64,000 nt of DNA from Mytilinidion resinicola (GCF_010093595.1 NW_022985448.1:1144445-1208444), one strand, 5' to 3'; positions 49,311-61,044 are shown, numbered from the stretch's first letter. Program-made: numbers and translations. The notes: a model not told the origin generated them from the sequence alone.

Positions 49311-49789
49311 ATCTAACTTACTATATTTTGCAGCTAACTATAGTAAGTACTTATTATTACTGCAAAGAGCTAAAGTAAGGTAGCTAAAGTTACTATTTAT
49401 ACTATACTACTTTTTCTAAACTAGTAGTATACTTTCTTCTAGCCTTTATATATACTGCTTTTTTCTAGCAGCAAGGCTTACTATAAAGCTACTGCCTATA
49501 TTAAGTAGGCGTATTATTCTAAGCTAATATTATATTCTAATATTAAGCTCGAGCTCCGCCGTGCTAATAATATAGTATTGCCTTACTGCTATATTATTAT
49601 AATAGCGTTGTACTTAGTACCGCGTTTTTTAGACTTAATACTATTCTTTACCTTATATACCTGCTTATTTAATAGTTTAGAAAAGTTTATAAATCGTAAT
49701 ATTCTTTTTTCTAGTAAAGAGTATAAATTAATAAAAAGGTACCTATATATAATTTTCTCCGTTTAGCCTTAGCGGTTAAAGTAATAGAA

Positions 49790-50930
49790 GTACTGCTAGA
49801 TCTTAGATATTTTATAGCTAGGCTTAACTATAAGATTATAGTTAGCTTATTATAAGCTAATACTAGTTATAATAGAATAGAGCGTGTATATTATAACCTA
49901 TTTACTCTTATTATTATTAAAATTAGATTATAGCTTCTTCCGCTTATTAGGCGTTGCTCCGGCTTTATATAGTAAGATTTGCTTACTATTATATTTTTAG
50001 ACCAGTTGATTATACTAGTATACTAAAGTAAGTAGGAATTAAGTTATAATAGTAATTTTAGCCCTTATCCTATTAAGTTTTTTTTCCTGCTAAACTTTTT
50101 TATAAAGCTTAAGTATTTCGGCTAGCTTTATATAGTTAGTAGTTAGGTAATTAAGAAGCGTAGTAAAGTTTCTAGAAAGGGGGTTACAGATCTAGCTTTA
50201 TATAATTAGGTTACGTATAGTATAGCTTACGTTTTTACTTATACTTTTCTAGTACTTAACTAACTTTATAATAGTTGCAGCAGTCTTTATATTAGTATAT
50301 AACGCCGAGTTTACTATATTAGGCGCCTTAGGCTTTAGTTCTAGTGCGCTATTATTTTTCTACTTTTCTACTAGCTTTTTATACCTATAGGTTTACTTAA
50401 TTTTTACTATTTCTTCTAGTTCCTCTAAAATTGCCCTTTTTTTCTTATATAGTTTAAGCTACACAGTTACTAGTTCTAAAGTGCTGTTTTTTAGAATTAC
50501 TAGAGTACTATTAAACTAAAGCGTTGCAGATCTATAGTATATCTAGAATATTAGAACTATTTTATAGAAGAAGCCGGCTAAAATCTTAAAATTAGGGTCG
50601 CCGATTGCCTTATCTAGGTGCGTTTTAGCGGTGTTAATTAGTATATTAAATTGTTTCCTTTTTACTGCTATTAACTCTACTATAATTTCGAGTAGTATAT
50701 TATACTTAGTTTTTTTTTGCCCCCGGTTTAACTATTTCTTTATCTTTAGCCTGTCTAAAACTATAAATATTAGTAATAGTAGGTTCCTATTATCCGGCGT
50801 ACTAAATATACCTTATATAAATAGATTATAGCTATAGGCCTTCTAGTAGTCTTCTACCTACCCTTAAATAAAAGTTAGGATAATCTTGCCTATTATATCT
50901 ACCTTAAACAATCTAACGGCGTTTTAGCCG
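49790..50930 (-). pseudogene. Unassigned coiled-coil relic, divergent from DUF3435 gene
   Basis: The minus strand gives a coherent lysine-rich sequence: ILLEIIVELIAVKRKQFNIL near 50,680, HLDKAIGDPNFKILAGFFYK near 50,590, LKLYKKKRAILEELEEIVKI near 50,430, and KVQQEKKLNRIRAKI near 50,060. Heptad patterns suggest a coiled coil. It points away from the DUF3435 relic and shares the upstream region 50.9-51.36 kb. The family was not recognised. The two short plus-strand openings at 49,578 and 50,631 are shadows. Confidence 0.45.
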
Positions 50931-50957
50931 CCGATTTTAGAGGCTTATAACGCCGTT
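50915..50957. promoter_or_regulatory. 9-bp perfect inverted repeat upstream of DUF3435 gene
   Basis: AACGGCGTT at 50,915-50,923 and AACGCCGTT at 50,949-50,957 form a perfect inverted repeat separated by 25 bp. They lie about 400 bp upstream of the ATG, at the left edge of the RIP-poor island. This could be a recombinase or regulator binding site, or chance. Confidence 0.35.
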
Positions 50958-50959
50958 TT

Positions 50960-51359
50960 CTAAGGCTAACTTGCCGCAAAAACCCCCTAAACGCGCCGGC
51001 GCTGGCTCGAGCATACGTACCCTTCGGGTTTCCTATGTTAGCTAGCGTAGGCGCCAATAGTCGACGGAACAGACCAAGCCACCCTAGAGCCCGTTTTCTG
51101 TCCTGGGATGCGACGGCACGCCTGCGACCTTAGTCTATTCTTAACGCCCGCATCATGTCGACCCAAACTAAGGCCGCCCTGCCAGCGGCGTACTTAAAAC
51201 CTTCTGCTCCTCGTCAGCTACGGATCCGCACACGAGAGCCCCCCCCTCTTTACTCTCCTCCGCTCGACCAGCTGCGTATCTACCATCTACCACGTCGTTC
51301 ACTATCCTAGCCTTCTCCGATATCCCCTCCCTTCGTCGACCTCTACGTACCAACGCGAC
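50960..51359 (+). promoter_or_regulatory. RIP-poor, GC-rich upstream region of DUF3435 gene
   Basis: Unlike its surroundings, this 400-bp block keeps normal numbers of CpA and TpG sites and is C-rich, like a fungal promoter or 5' leader. It holds an ATG at 51,153 that opens a short frame (STQTKAALPAAYLKPSAPRQ) ending at about 51,308, which could be an upstream ORF or an unspliced first exon. The two minus-strand openings here are shadows. Confidence 0.45.
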
Positions 51360-53800
51360 ATGCGCCGTCGTCCATCGGTTGACGATTCCTCCGAGGCGAG
51401 CGAGTATGCGGAGTCTGACGTAGACGACGGTGTAGAGTCGGATACTAATCTAACCGATGTTGACACTTGTACCGACGAAGACAACAAGGATAACAAGCAA
51501 TGCGAAGGTACAGAGGATGGAGCATAGCTCTCCCCTAATAAGAACCGTCCGCGTAAGCACTACCTTTAACAGCTGGAATTATTCAATAATTAAAAGTATA
51601 TAAAAAAGGACTATAAGAACGGCACTACTCGCCTGCTAGATTATATAGAAGATTAGTAGAATTAGTAGGTTACTAGTTTCTATACTCCCCTATTAACCCG
51701 CGCTAGGCTTAAAATATACAACGCTAATATAGTATAGATACTAGGTATACCTTAGAAAAAACAGCCTCTATAACTATATAACTATATCCGTCCGCATACT
51801 ATATACTTTCTTTAACTGGCTACTTAGTTAGTGCTAAGGGAAAAAAGAAAGGAAATATTAGGGTACTAAGTATACTAGCTCCCTTAGGATATACTAGAAA
51901 GTATATCGCCTAGTATATAAAAAAGCAACTAGCAATAAAATAGATAGTAAAATAAACCGGAGCATATATAAGGTACTTAAATTCTCCTTTTTATTTAAAA
52001 CTTTATATTTAAGCTAAACTATAGGTACTGTAAAAACTAGTAAAAAAGTATAATCTAAAGAAAATAGGGCAAGATAAAGCCTGTATATTTATAGAGGATT
52101 AGACCCTAGTACTATAAATAAGTTTTATAATAACTAAAAAAAGGTTTCCTTATAAATAGTATAGGATATAAAACTATTTCTACTTATAAATTAGTAGTTT
52201 TATAGTAAATTAGCTATAAGCTATTTTTATATTCTGCTATTAGTATATACTAGTTACGCTGCTCCGGGATCTAAAAAGTGGGCCTTATCGGGTATTACTA
52301 GAGTTTACCTTTAAATTTATAAAAAAGTTCCTTAGAATAAAGAATATATAAGTTCTATAAGTTTTTAAGTTTAGCTAATATCTATATATTTCTAAGAAAA
52401 TGCTAACTTTAGTAAGAAATACCTTTCCTCTTCCTAAAATTATATTTAATAAGTTCCTTATTTTTAGTTTATATATTTTCCTTTTTAGAATACTTTTCTA
52501 TAATAGAGCGTTCGCACTATATAATTTAATATCTAAAGAAAAGTTAAGCAGGCTTTATATTCTACTAGGGCGTAATAAGCTACTATTACTCCTAAATAGA
52601 AAACTAGATAAAATTCCAGTACTTTAGCAATCTATAAAAACCCTAAATAGCTAAACTATTTTAGAAAACCAGCCTTTTTAGTACTCTATATTACTGCCCT
52701 AGATTAAAATACTAGGCGAAATTACAGGGTTTACCTAAATTACCTAGCCCTATTTATTAAAATATAATAGAGGAAAGGCCTTTAATAAAAATAGTAAGCT
52801 TAGCCTAAGTAGTTATTAGTAAAACGTAATATTAATATAATATATAGGTAATATTAGTAAGGCTATATAAAACCTTATAATAATATACTGTAATAGCCGG
52901 ATATTTTTAAAACACTATTTTTCGCAATATATTATAGTAGATATATAAGCTGTTATATAAGGTATTAAGCCCTAAAACGTATTAATACGAGTATTTTATA
53001 CTATAAGTTGCTTAATTAATTTTTAATAGCTATAATAGCTTACTCTAGAATAATCTATATTAGTAAATAATAATCCTAAAGTTTTTTACCTGCTCTAATA
53101 ATAAAAGCAACTTAGGCGTAAACTCTAAAATCCTATAAAGTATCTAAAGTATATAAAGCTTAATTGCAAAATTAACTAGGAAAAGCAGCGCTAGTAAGAT
53201 GCTCTTTTTAAGAATATTAAGGAACGCTGGAAGTATAAGCAACCTGTGCGTAATATTAAGCAGCAGCTTACCGGTATTAAAAGTAAAAATAAGGTTGTTA
53301 TAGTACAGCCTTAATATGCTATACTCCTAGCATAGAAAAAGCTAGCTAATACTATTATAGCCCCGCCGGGAGTTAGTCTAGAAGTAGAAATATACCGGTG
53401 TAATAGAGCTATTTAAGCTATTATAGAATATTATAGGGTTAAGAAGGGCGGAATACACCCTATTCGACTCTAACTATTAAGCGGTTATATTTTACTAGGT
53501 AAAAGCAAAGATAATACCTAGCTAGACTTATCTATATAAGTGCTAGAAGTAGCTAAGGTATCTATATATAAGGAAATAAGACTAAGGATATATTTTATTT
53601 ACCTAGGTAACGAAAATCTACCTATAGAACTGCGCATATACTTATTTTATACCTTAGGCAATTTTAGTAAATATTTTAAGAGAAAGCACCTAGTAAATAC
53701 TAGGAAAAGAGAATTTATTAGATATAATTTCTGCTAGGTTAACCTAAATAATAAAATATACTAGTAATAACATGCTTATAAGGTGTATAGTACTGTTTTA
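51360..53800 (+). pseudogene. DUF3435 tyrosine recombinase (Starship captain family) relic
   Basis: ATG 51,360 opens an acidic N-terminus (DDSSEASEYAESDVDDG) that is undamaged to about 51,520, where a TGG has become TAG. The rest is RIPed. Landmarks in order are GTTRLLDYIED, KKYNLKKIGxDKAYIFIED near 52,040, TLLRDLKSGPYRVLLEFTF near 52,265, TFPLPKIIFNKFLIFS near 52,417, YNLISKEKLSRLYILLGRN near 52,520, IKILGEITGFTxITxPYLL near 52,705, and CNSRIFLKHYFSQYI with the Tyr nucleophile codon intact near 52,889-52,930. The Q-A-V-I-x-G-I-K-P-Q-N-V-L-M/I motif follows. The C-terminus carries C2H2-finger remnants with Cys and His changed to Tyr. DUF3435 proteins are the tyrosine recombinases that move Starships. 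One frame change falls between about 51,700 and 52,000. The catalytic Arg positions are uncertain. Confidence 0.82.
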
Positions 53801-53809
53801 TAAATCTGC

Positions 53810-55495
53810 GCTGTCTATTCTAGCTTCTTAGGCGCTGGCGATTCCGATACACTAGTATTATAGAGCTTACCCTAGCTCGCTATTAAAACTACTACTTTCT
53901 TTCTCCCTTTTTCTTAAGTTTTTTTACTCCTCTAATTACTATAACACCTTAGTTTAAAGCGGATTCTAAAGGTAAATAAAAAAGTTCTTCTATACTAAGC
54001 TAAAACTTCTTTTATATACTTAACTTTCCTACTGCAACTTCTTTTATTCTTTCTATACTTAGCAGACGCTTTTATATTTTACCTTCTCGCGCCAGCTTTA
54101 TATACTCTCTTTTAGCGGTCTCTTCTATCCTACCCTGCTGTTCTGCCCTTTAACTTACTCTTAATACTAATATCCTTAACCCGGTTTAGCCTGCGTTAGA
54201 CCTTAAGCCTTAACCTAACTTATTACTAATTAAGCGTTTAAATATAGTATAGGAATAGATTTAGTATAAGGCTAGGAAGGTAATAAAGTGAAATTTATTT
54301 AAAAGGGATAGCTAAGCAATAAAACTGTTTTTAGATAAAAAGGCTTATAAAGTAAGTATAGGATAAAGCTAATTTATTGCGATATTTTTTAAATAAATTT
54401 TACTTTCCTACCTTTATTTATTATAATTGTATATGCGCTTTTATAATAATAAGTTAGGGGTTAAAACTTAGCGTTTAACGCAGTATATTCCGTTATTACG
54501 TGTCTAGTTTTTTTTAGCCTGCGTCGGCGGATAACTTTCGACGGCCTATAAACAGTTTAACGTCTATTCCTATATTATAAGCCTTCTTCTATAGCGAGCT
54601 AAATTAATAGTACTTCGTCTTTATAGTAATCTGCACTTTTTACCTATATCTAAATTTCCTTATATCTAACTAGGTAAGTTAGATTTTGTAATTTAGCTAT
54701 TTATAGTCTTTTAGAACGTTAAATAACAAAAAAATATATTAGTATTGCGGCGTTATCGTATAATTTATAGGGTGCCTTTTTTTAGGAGTATTATAAGGCG
54801 CATCTAATACAGCTCTACTATTAACTTCCTATTAATCGTGGTAACTTAGCTATAGGTTAGTAGTATTATATATATAGACCTTATTAGTACGTTAATAAGA
54901 TAATATTAGCCTTATAACTGCTGTCCGAGGCTAATTAATATAGCGTGGCGACGCCGACCGGTACTTTCTAATCGAAGAAATAACAATCCTAGCTAGCGCC
55001 GAACGCTGTGTTAGTTTTAGACGTAATAAAACTTTTATATTAGCAGGCTAAGCTAATTCTATAGCTAGTAAGCCTGTAGCTAAATAGGTAATAGCGTAAA
55101 AACGCCTATATAATAAGTTAGCGCTTATATCTTTAATAAGCGTCCTATAATTTTTACTATTATTACTTAGTAATATCTTTCTAAATCTATATAGATCTAT
55201 ATAACTTAATATATATAATATCTAGATTAACGCCCCCCTTTATATAGCGCAATACCTTTATTACGGCTTAAATAGTAAAGCTTACTATACAGCGTAACAC
55301 GTAATATTAGAACCCGGCGAGAGGCCTTATTATAAGGGCCTATACGAGCCTTAGCAGGAGTATACCTACTAACCGCCGCCCTGCCTTTTTATAGCTCCTT
55401 AAGCTATATTTTATTATTTAACCCGCCTGCCTGCTGTGTATTATAAAACACGTAGTAAATTTAGTTATTACTTCTACCTACCTGCCCGAGCTAGC
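53810..55495. other. RIP-eroded DNA with fragment of a dispersed repeat
   Basis: Protein-like minus-strand sequence occurs at 53,820-54,720 without a named domain. Around 54,455-54,545 the sequence GCGTTTAACGCAGTATATTCC and the following AGCCTGCGTCGGCGGAT resemble 60,590-60,660 (and inverted 45.8 kb), so a third, very decayed copy of that repeat family may be present. Confidence 0.4.
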
Positions 55496-55504
55496 TAGGG
55501 TAAT

Positions 55505-55783
55505 CCTGCCGCCCGAAACTGTGATAACCCCCTATACCGTAATAAATTTATTACTTTAGTATTTTGCTCTTTCCCTCGCGATTTAATTAAGTTATTATTA
55601 GCCTACTATTATTCTTTAGATATTTTTTTCTAGAAAACTAGTATATAGCTAAAAAATTACAATATTCTTAATTATACTATCGATTATTCCTTTTAAAGTA
55701 TCCGGAATAGTATTAGCTTTACACCCCTGCTATACTATAGCTATCTCCTAAATTTTATATTTCGGAGTATTAAACTAATAGTT
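55505..55783 (-). repeat. Inverted copy of the right end of the 25.4-kb element
   Basis: The reverse complement aligns with 26,215-26,480, including AATACTCCGAAATATAAAAT and AAAGAATAATAATAGACTAA-like blocks, and an end like the inverted terminus (TAACCCCCTATACCG). The other end of this copy was not found, so it is partial or rearranged. Confidence 0.8.
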
Positions 55784-55789
55784 CTAGGA

Positions 55790-57090
55790 TAAAAGAAGAT
55801 ATTTCTAAGCTTTAAGGTAATAGGCTCTTAGAAATATATATTCCGGATTTATCCGTATAAAAGGGTCTAGAGTATATCTTAGTATAAGGGTTTTAGCGCA
55901 CTTACGTAGGAAAGTATTAGATATACTGTATTTTACGCTATAATTAAATATTATAGACTAAGGTATTAGCTGTAGAGGCCTAAGGCAAGAACTGTATTAA
56001 TAAGCTTGCTATTAAAGCTATATAAAACGTCGGGCGGGGTAACCTAACTAATAAGAGATACTATATATATATAATTAATTATACTCTGCTGCTTAATATA
56101 AAAGGAAAGTGTATAGCAGGGAGCTTAATAATAGAATAGGTAGTATTTGTATATTAGAAAACAAATCCTTAAAAAGTTATAGTATATAGCCTAGGGCTAT
56201 ATATATCCCGGCCTAAGCGAGTATATAACTTGCAGAGGCCTTATAGGCTATACGCCTGCGCAGGCGGCTGTATATATTAGAAAGAATATATCTATATCCT
56301 GTCTAGTAGCTATATACTATAGGTGCTCCGGTTACCTTATACTTAATATTATTTCTAATCCTACTTTATCCTATATACACCTAAGTGCGATATTAAAATA
56401 CAGCGGTTTTCTAGAAACATCTATAAATAGTCACGTGCTGGCTATTTTTAGCAGCCGTTTCTTATTACTACCTATTGCTACCTATCTATAATTGCTAGCG
56501 AATACGGCTTTACTAAACGTGGTCGCAATATAGATTCTAATTTACCTACCTATAAGTAGAAGCCTTAGCAATCTATTTTATATATATATCCGATTAGTAC
56601 TATTAGCCTAGGCACGTAATTTGCTATAGTATAGAAAAATACCTTTCCACCACCGCTTAAGCTAATAAAGGTTATAGCTAGAGCGGTTTAGCCGTCCTCC
56701 CTATAAGCGTAATCGAGGTATTTATTAATTTTATTACCTATAAATTCGCCTTCCGCTAAAGCCTAACTGCTGCCTATTAGCCTTACCGCGCCACGCTGTT
56801 AACTCTACTACACTCTACCTAGCCTAAAGTTATACTAACTTCCTTTTTAACTTCTAAAACTAAGGATATACTAAGGTATAGCAGAATCCGCTCGCAGTAC
56901 TATTTATATCTTGCTTATAGATTTTATATCTTAGGTTAGCTTAATATTCTATCTTCTAGCATGCTCGCTAACCTTCCTAAGCAGGACTCTAATTCCCAAC
57001 GGATATAGGAGTTAACCTGCTTATTTCTTCTACTAGCTTACTGCCTTAAGCTTCTAATATCCTTTTCTTATTAACGTCTCCCTTCTTTAA
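55790..57090. other. No recognisable gene upstream of the NLR relic
   Basis: Plus-strand patches are protein-like (for example near 55,960-56,350), but no domain can be named. The segment just before 57,098 should hold the NLR promoter. No clear element is seen. Confidence 0.4.
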
Positions 57091-57097
57091 GTAAGAA

Positions 57098-60008
57098 ATA
57101 TGTTTTTTAGCACTTAGTAACACTAGCGAAATTACCCTTACTAAGGATAATAATTTAATTCTACCCTATATAATCCTTTTATATACCTAGGAAAAGGGCT
57201 AGGAAGTTACCTTCCGTAATTTAATAGATAGCACCGGACTAGATAAGGTTAGCTATAATAAAATCCAGTTTTATAGATAATAGGCTAAACGTAATAGCTT
57301 ATAATACTTTTAGGTGGACACCTACTATATTAATAAGTCTAACCTAGTAGAGCTTTAAAGTGCTATTAATTCTATATTTTGCTAGTATTAGGGTGCAGAA
57401 AAATGCTATATTTTTCTTTCCGATATCTTAATACTTAAGCGAAAAGCGGAGGATAATTTCTTTTAATATACTTAAGAGCGGGCTTTTTAGGAAAGCAAAT
57501 AGTTTACCCGGGGCTAGACCCTCTAAGAGCTTTTTACGCCAATTTCGGTCGAATTCTTCTTCTAAAAATAGAAAAAGCTTGGCGATAAAAAATCGCTAGG
57601 GCAGTAAATCCGCAAAATTATAGGAATTCCTAATACAGCGCTTAAAGGAGTATATTTATTATATTTTAGTAATAAAGAGCGATTTTTATAGATATAGTGC
57701 TATAAGGTAAAAGTTAAAGAAAATAAAGCGTATTCCCTGCTTAGTATTTTCGATATTAAAATACTTCTTTACTATAGAAAAGGATCCGCAAGTGCGTTTA
57801 AACGGCTTAAGAAGGAGATTAATAAGCTAAATAAATACCTTTAAAACTTATGCTTAACTAATTCCTATAATAATAAAAAGCGTATTAAAGATATTAAAGG
57901 TAGTTTACTAGAGAACTTTTACTACTAAATCCTTAAAAATCCTAACTTCTAATAATAGCGCAATAACTAATAGAGCCGCCTGCTATAAATTAAGGGTAAT
58001 CCTAGTAAAGGTAAGATAATACTTCTTTACGGTATTATTAATAAGTTAAAAAAGTTAATAGCTAAAATAAATCTCTTGTCCTACTTTTTCTATTAGGCTA
58101 TAGACTTATAAATTAACAACGCTATAGCGGTGCTATAAGGTCTACTATACTTGCTTACTAATTAGCAGCTATCGCTTATATTATATATACGGAAGAAGTA
58201 CAACTATATAAGTAAGGCGCTTTTTAAGAATATAAATGCCTGGGTTGCTTTATCTAAGATATTTATAGATATTCTGCAAGACCTAAACTTAAATAATTCC
58301 TACCTAATTATTAATACGCTTAATAAATATATAGCAGACTTACTAAAACTGCTAGACTTTATTATCTAGAAATCCCCTATACTATTTTAAGTTAAGTAGA
58401 TTATTTCTAGCCGCAACTGGCCCGATATTAAGGAACGGCTAGAGAGTATAGGGTATAAGGTAAGGCTATGCCTTAAGCTTAACGCAGATTCTGTTTCTAT
58501 AGCTATTCGTATATTTATCTATTATAAAGTATCTTAGCTAGCAAAGCGAAAGAAATACAATAATAACATACGAAATACGGTGTTAGACTATTTATACTTA
58601 AATACAAATAACACCTTCCTCTAGGTAGCTTTAGTCTGCGAAAAGCTCTAAGAAATCCCCCGGCGGAATACTCTTGCAAGGCTAAACGCGTTTCCACCTA
58701 AACTTAACCCTTTTTATAAGCGAATAATAGAGCAAATATATAGTTTAGATAATACTAACCTCTATAAGCGGATACTTGCCTTAGTTGCGATTATATACTA
58801 ACCTATTAGACTTAAAAAGCTAACAGCGCTTATTAAAATACTTAAGAATATAGTTAATAATCTAGAGTTATTAGTAGAGATTATTAGCTAGTATAGTTTA
58901 TTTTTTAGTATTTAAGAAGGTATTATCTACTTTATATATTAGTCCGTAAAAGACTTTCTGCTTATAAAAGCTATTAGTTAAATTTTTCTATCTAGAATAG
59001 AGGAGGTCTACTACGCTGTTTTCTTAAGATTAATTAAGGTTATAACTAAGACGCTCCGACGAGATATATATAACCTTAGTTTATTAGGATATTCTGCTAA
59101 GCAGGTTATATAACTAGATCTAGACCTATTAGTAGTATCGCGCTACTTATATATCTACTAGGTCGATTATTTTTGCAACTTAAATCTTATATTTTTAGTA
59201 AGCTATAATAATATATTGTATAACGAAGGTATTATTAACGTATTTTTACAGAAAAAGTTTTTCTACTGGCTAGAAGCTCTTAGTCTATATAAAAGCGTGC
59301 CGAAGGGTGTTATTTTAGTAGAAAAACTCTAGTTATTAATCTAAGTAGGTTATAAATAATTACTATAGTTTAGATAATTTTTATGCTAATATAAGGTAAA
59401 GAAAAGGAAATATAAGTGCATTTACTAAGCTTATTAAGGACGCGTATCGGTTTATTATATATTATAAGGGAGCTATTAAGTATAGCGCTTTCTAGGCCTA
59501 TATATCTGCGCTGTTATTTAGTCTAATAAAGAGTTAGATAAGAAGGCATTTCTAGTATAAAGAGCTAGATTAGCTTATAATTAAGCCAGTAATAGGCAAC
59601 GGCTAGAGCGCATGCCTATAGACGCTCGAGGGCTATAGCGGTTCGGTCCGCTTAGTGGCCTTCTCTCACGACTTAACGCGGCTGGCGTCTGCGTTAGACG
59701 ACGAGACAGTTAAGATCTGGGATGCGAGCAGTGGCGAGTGCCTGCAGACGCTCGAGGGCTATAGCGATGCGGTTAACTTAGTGGCCTTCTCTTACGACTT
59801 AACGCGGCTGGCGTCTGCGTTAGACGATAAGACAGTTAAGATCTGGGATACAAGCAGTAGCGAGTGCCTGCAGACGCTTAACGTTGGCAAGGTGCCTAGC
59901 AATATATTATTTAACACTACTGGCTTATATCTTCACACTAATATTAGTACTATTAGTGTTAATTTAAACGGGCAGGTATATAATATTTATTTCCTGTTAT
60001 ATATTTAA
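57098..60008 (+). pseudogene. HET-NACHT-WD40 NLR (HET-E-like, heterokaryon incompatibility) relic
   Basis: Starts at ATA 57,098-57,100, a likely RIPed ATG, and ends at TAA 60,006-60,008. The HET domain comes first: ILPYIILLYT (from the family's P-Y-A-I-L-S-H-T-W), VDTYYINKSN near 57,313, FTRGxTLxELFTPISVEFF near 57,494, NKAYSLLSIFDIKILL near 57,722. The NACHT domain follows with Walker A KGNPSKGK at 57,992-58,015, LLSYFFYQAID, and ARLNAFPPKLNPFYKRIIE near 58,676. A link (AYRFIIYYKGAIKYSAF) and WD40 repeats at 59,613-59,890 (DLTRLASALDDETVKIWDA) complete the protein. One frameshift lies between about 59,330 and 59,440. The WD40 part is GC-rich and little damaged. Such STAND proteins sense non-self and trigger cell death on hyphal fusion. 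NLRs are a Starship accessory family. Confidence 0.93.
59613..59890 (+). repeat. Two 126-bp WD40 repeats, RIP-poor
   Basis: The unit starts CTGCAGACGCTCGAGGGCTA and ends KIWDASSGECLQTL. A preceding part-unit and two full units are nearly identical at DNA level, as in HET-E-like genes where the repeats evolve together. The few differences (Ser to Leu by TCA to TTA) are RIP-type. A 117-codon stop-free reading runs from 59,655 to 60,008. Confidence 0.88.
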
Positions 60009-60304
60009 TAATTTACTAATATAAGCAGGATAAACCAGAGCATAAAAGTAATCCGGAGAAATTTAAGGCCGATGCGGACGGAAAAGCTAGAGAACTCTTA
60101 CTATACGCTAATAAGATAAAAATGTCGTCTCTATAGCCGCAGAGTAAGCCGTCTTAAGGGGAAAGTAGATAGCCTTAAATAAACTATTTTCTACGTTATA
60201 GGGCAGCTAGGAAAGCTTAATAACAGGACTAATAACCTGAAAGTTAACTAGGCAGAGATAAAAGATATATTTAGGCAGTTGCGAACCGAAATTAATAGCT
60301 TTAA

Positions 60305-61040
60305 AAGAGGGATTAATAAAATATTAGACTGCGAAGATAAATATATAGGAAAAACTAGGAATAAAGTTATAGTATCTGCAAGGAAAAGGGTATATAGAGC
60401 TTAAAAGTAGATAAGTATATAGAACTAAGGGGAAACGGATTAGTACTAGCACGCTCTTTAGTTATTATATTACTTACTAGCAGATAATTTTTATATTAGA
60501 TATAACTAGATCTAGCCCTACTTATTCCTATAAGTATTTACCGTGTTTATATACTTAACCGGCAAAAAGTTAGGCTAAGGTTTAGCGTTTAACACAGGGA
60601 TAGCATATCCCGCTATTACGTATTTCGTCCTTCTTAGCTTGCGCCGGGCGACGACTTTTATTAGCCTATTAGTAGTTTAGTTAAAATATACCGCAACCTT
60701 TTTAACTAGCAGGGGATAGTATTATTCCTTTTATATAGAAGTTAATTATCTGTAACCTAATAGAAAAAGGGAGATATATAAGGGTTTCTAGACCTAGAGG
60801 AAGCTTATCTATAGTAGTATAGGTACGGAATCGGCCGTTATATTATTATACTATAAACTATATATCTATACTATAATCTTTCTATAACTCTTAAAATTTA
60901 TTATTAAGGGTTTCTAATCGCTTTTAAACATTTTTATTTACGGCTTGCTTTAACTTTAACTGCGCAAGTATTTATATTAACTATTTTAAAGATATAGCTG
61001 TAAATACTAGATAGCGGGCGTTAGCTATAGGTATATAACC
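60305..61040 (+). repeat. Dispersed repeat, inverted copy of 45,377-46,407
   Basis: Matches the reverse complement of 45,377-46,407 without the MITE. The plus strand from about 60,150 is protein-like: a helical stretch (LRTEINSFKRGINKILD near 60,280), then SARKRVYRA, VFTVFIYLTGKKLG near 60,540 and LLSLRRATTFISLLVV near 60,630. No family was recognised. It lies 300 bp beyond the NLR stop on the same strand. Confidence 0.85.
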
Positions 61041-61044
61041 TCTG

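Noticed and set aside
51168..51496. Two minus-strand open frames
   Set aside because: Arg/Ser-rich low-complexity translations overlapping each other and the captain 5' region; the plus strand has the family-consistent frame.
58515..58697. 60-codon minus-strand frame
   Set aside because: Lies antisense within the NACHT part of the NLR relic, with no family similarity.
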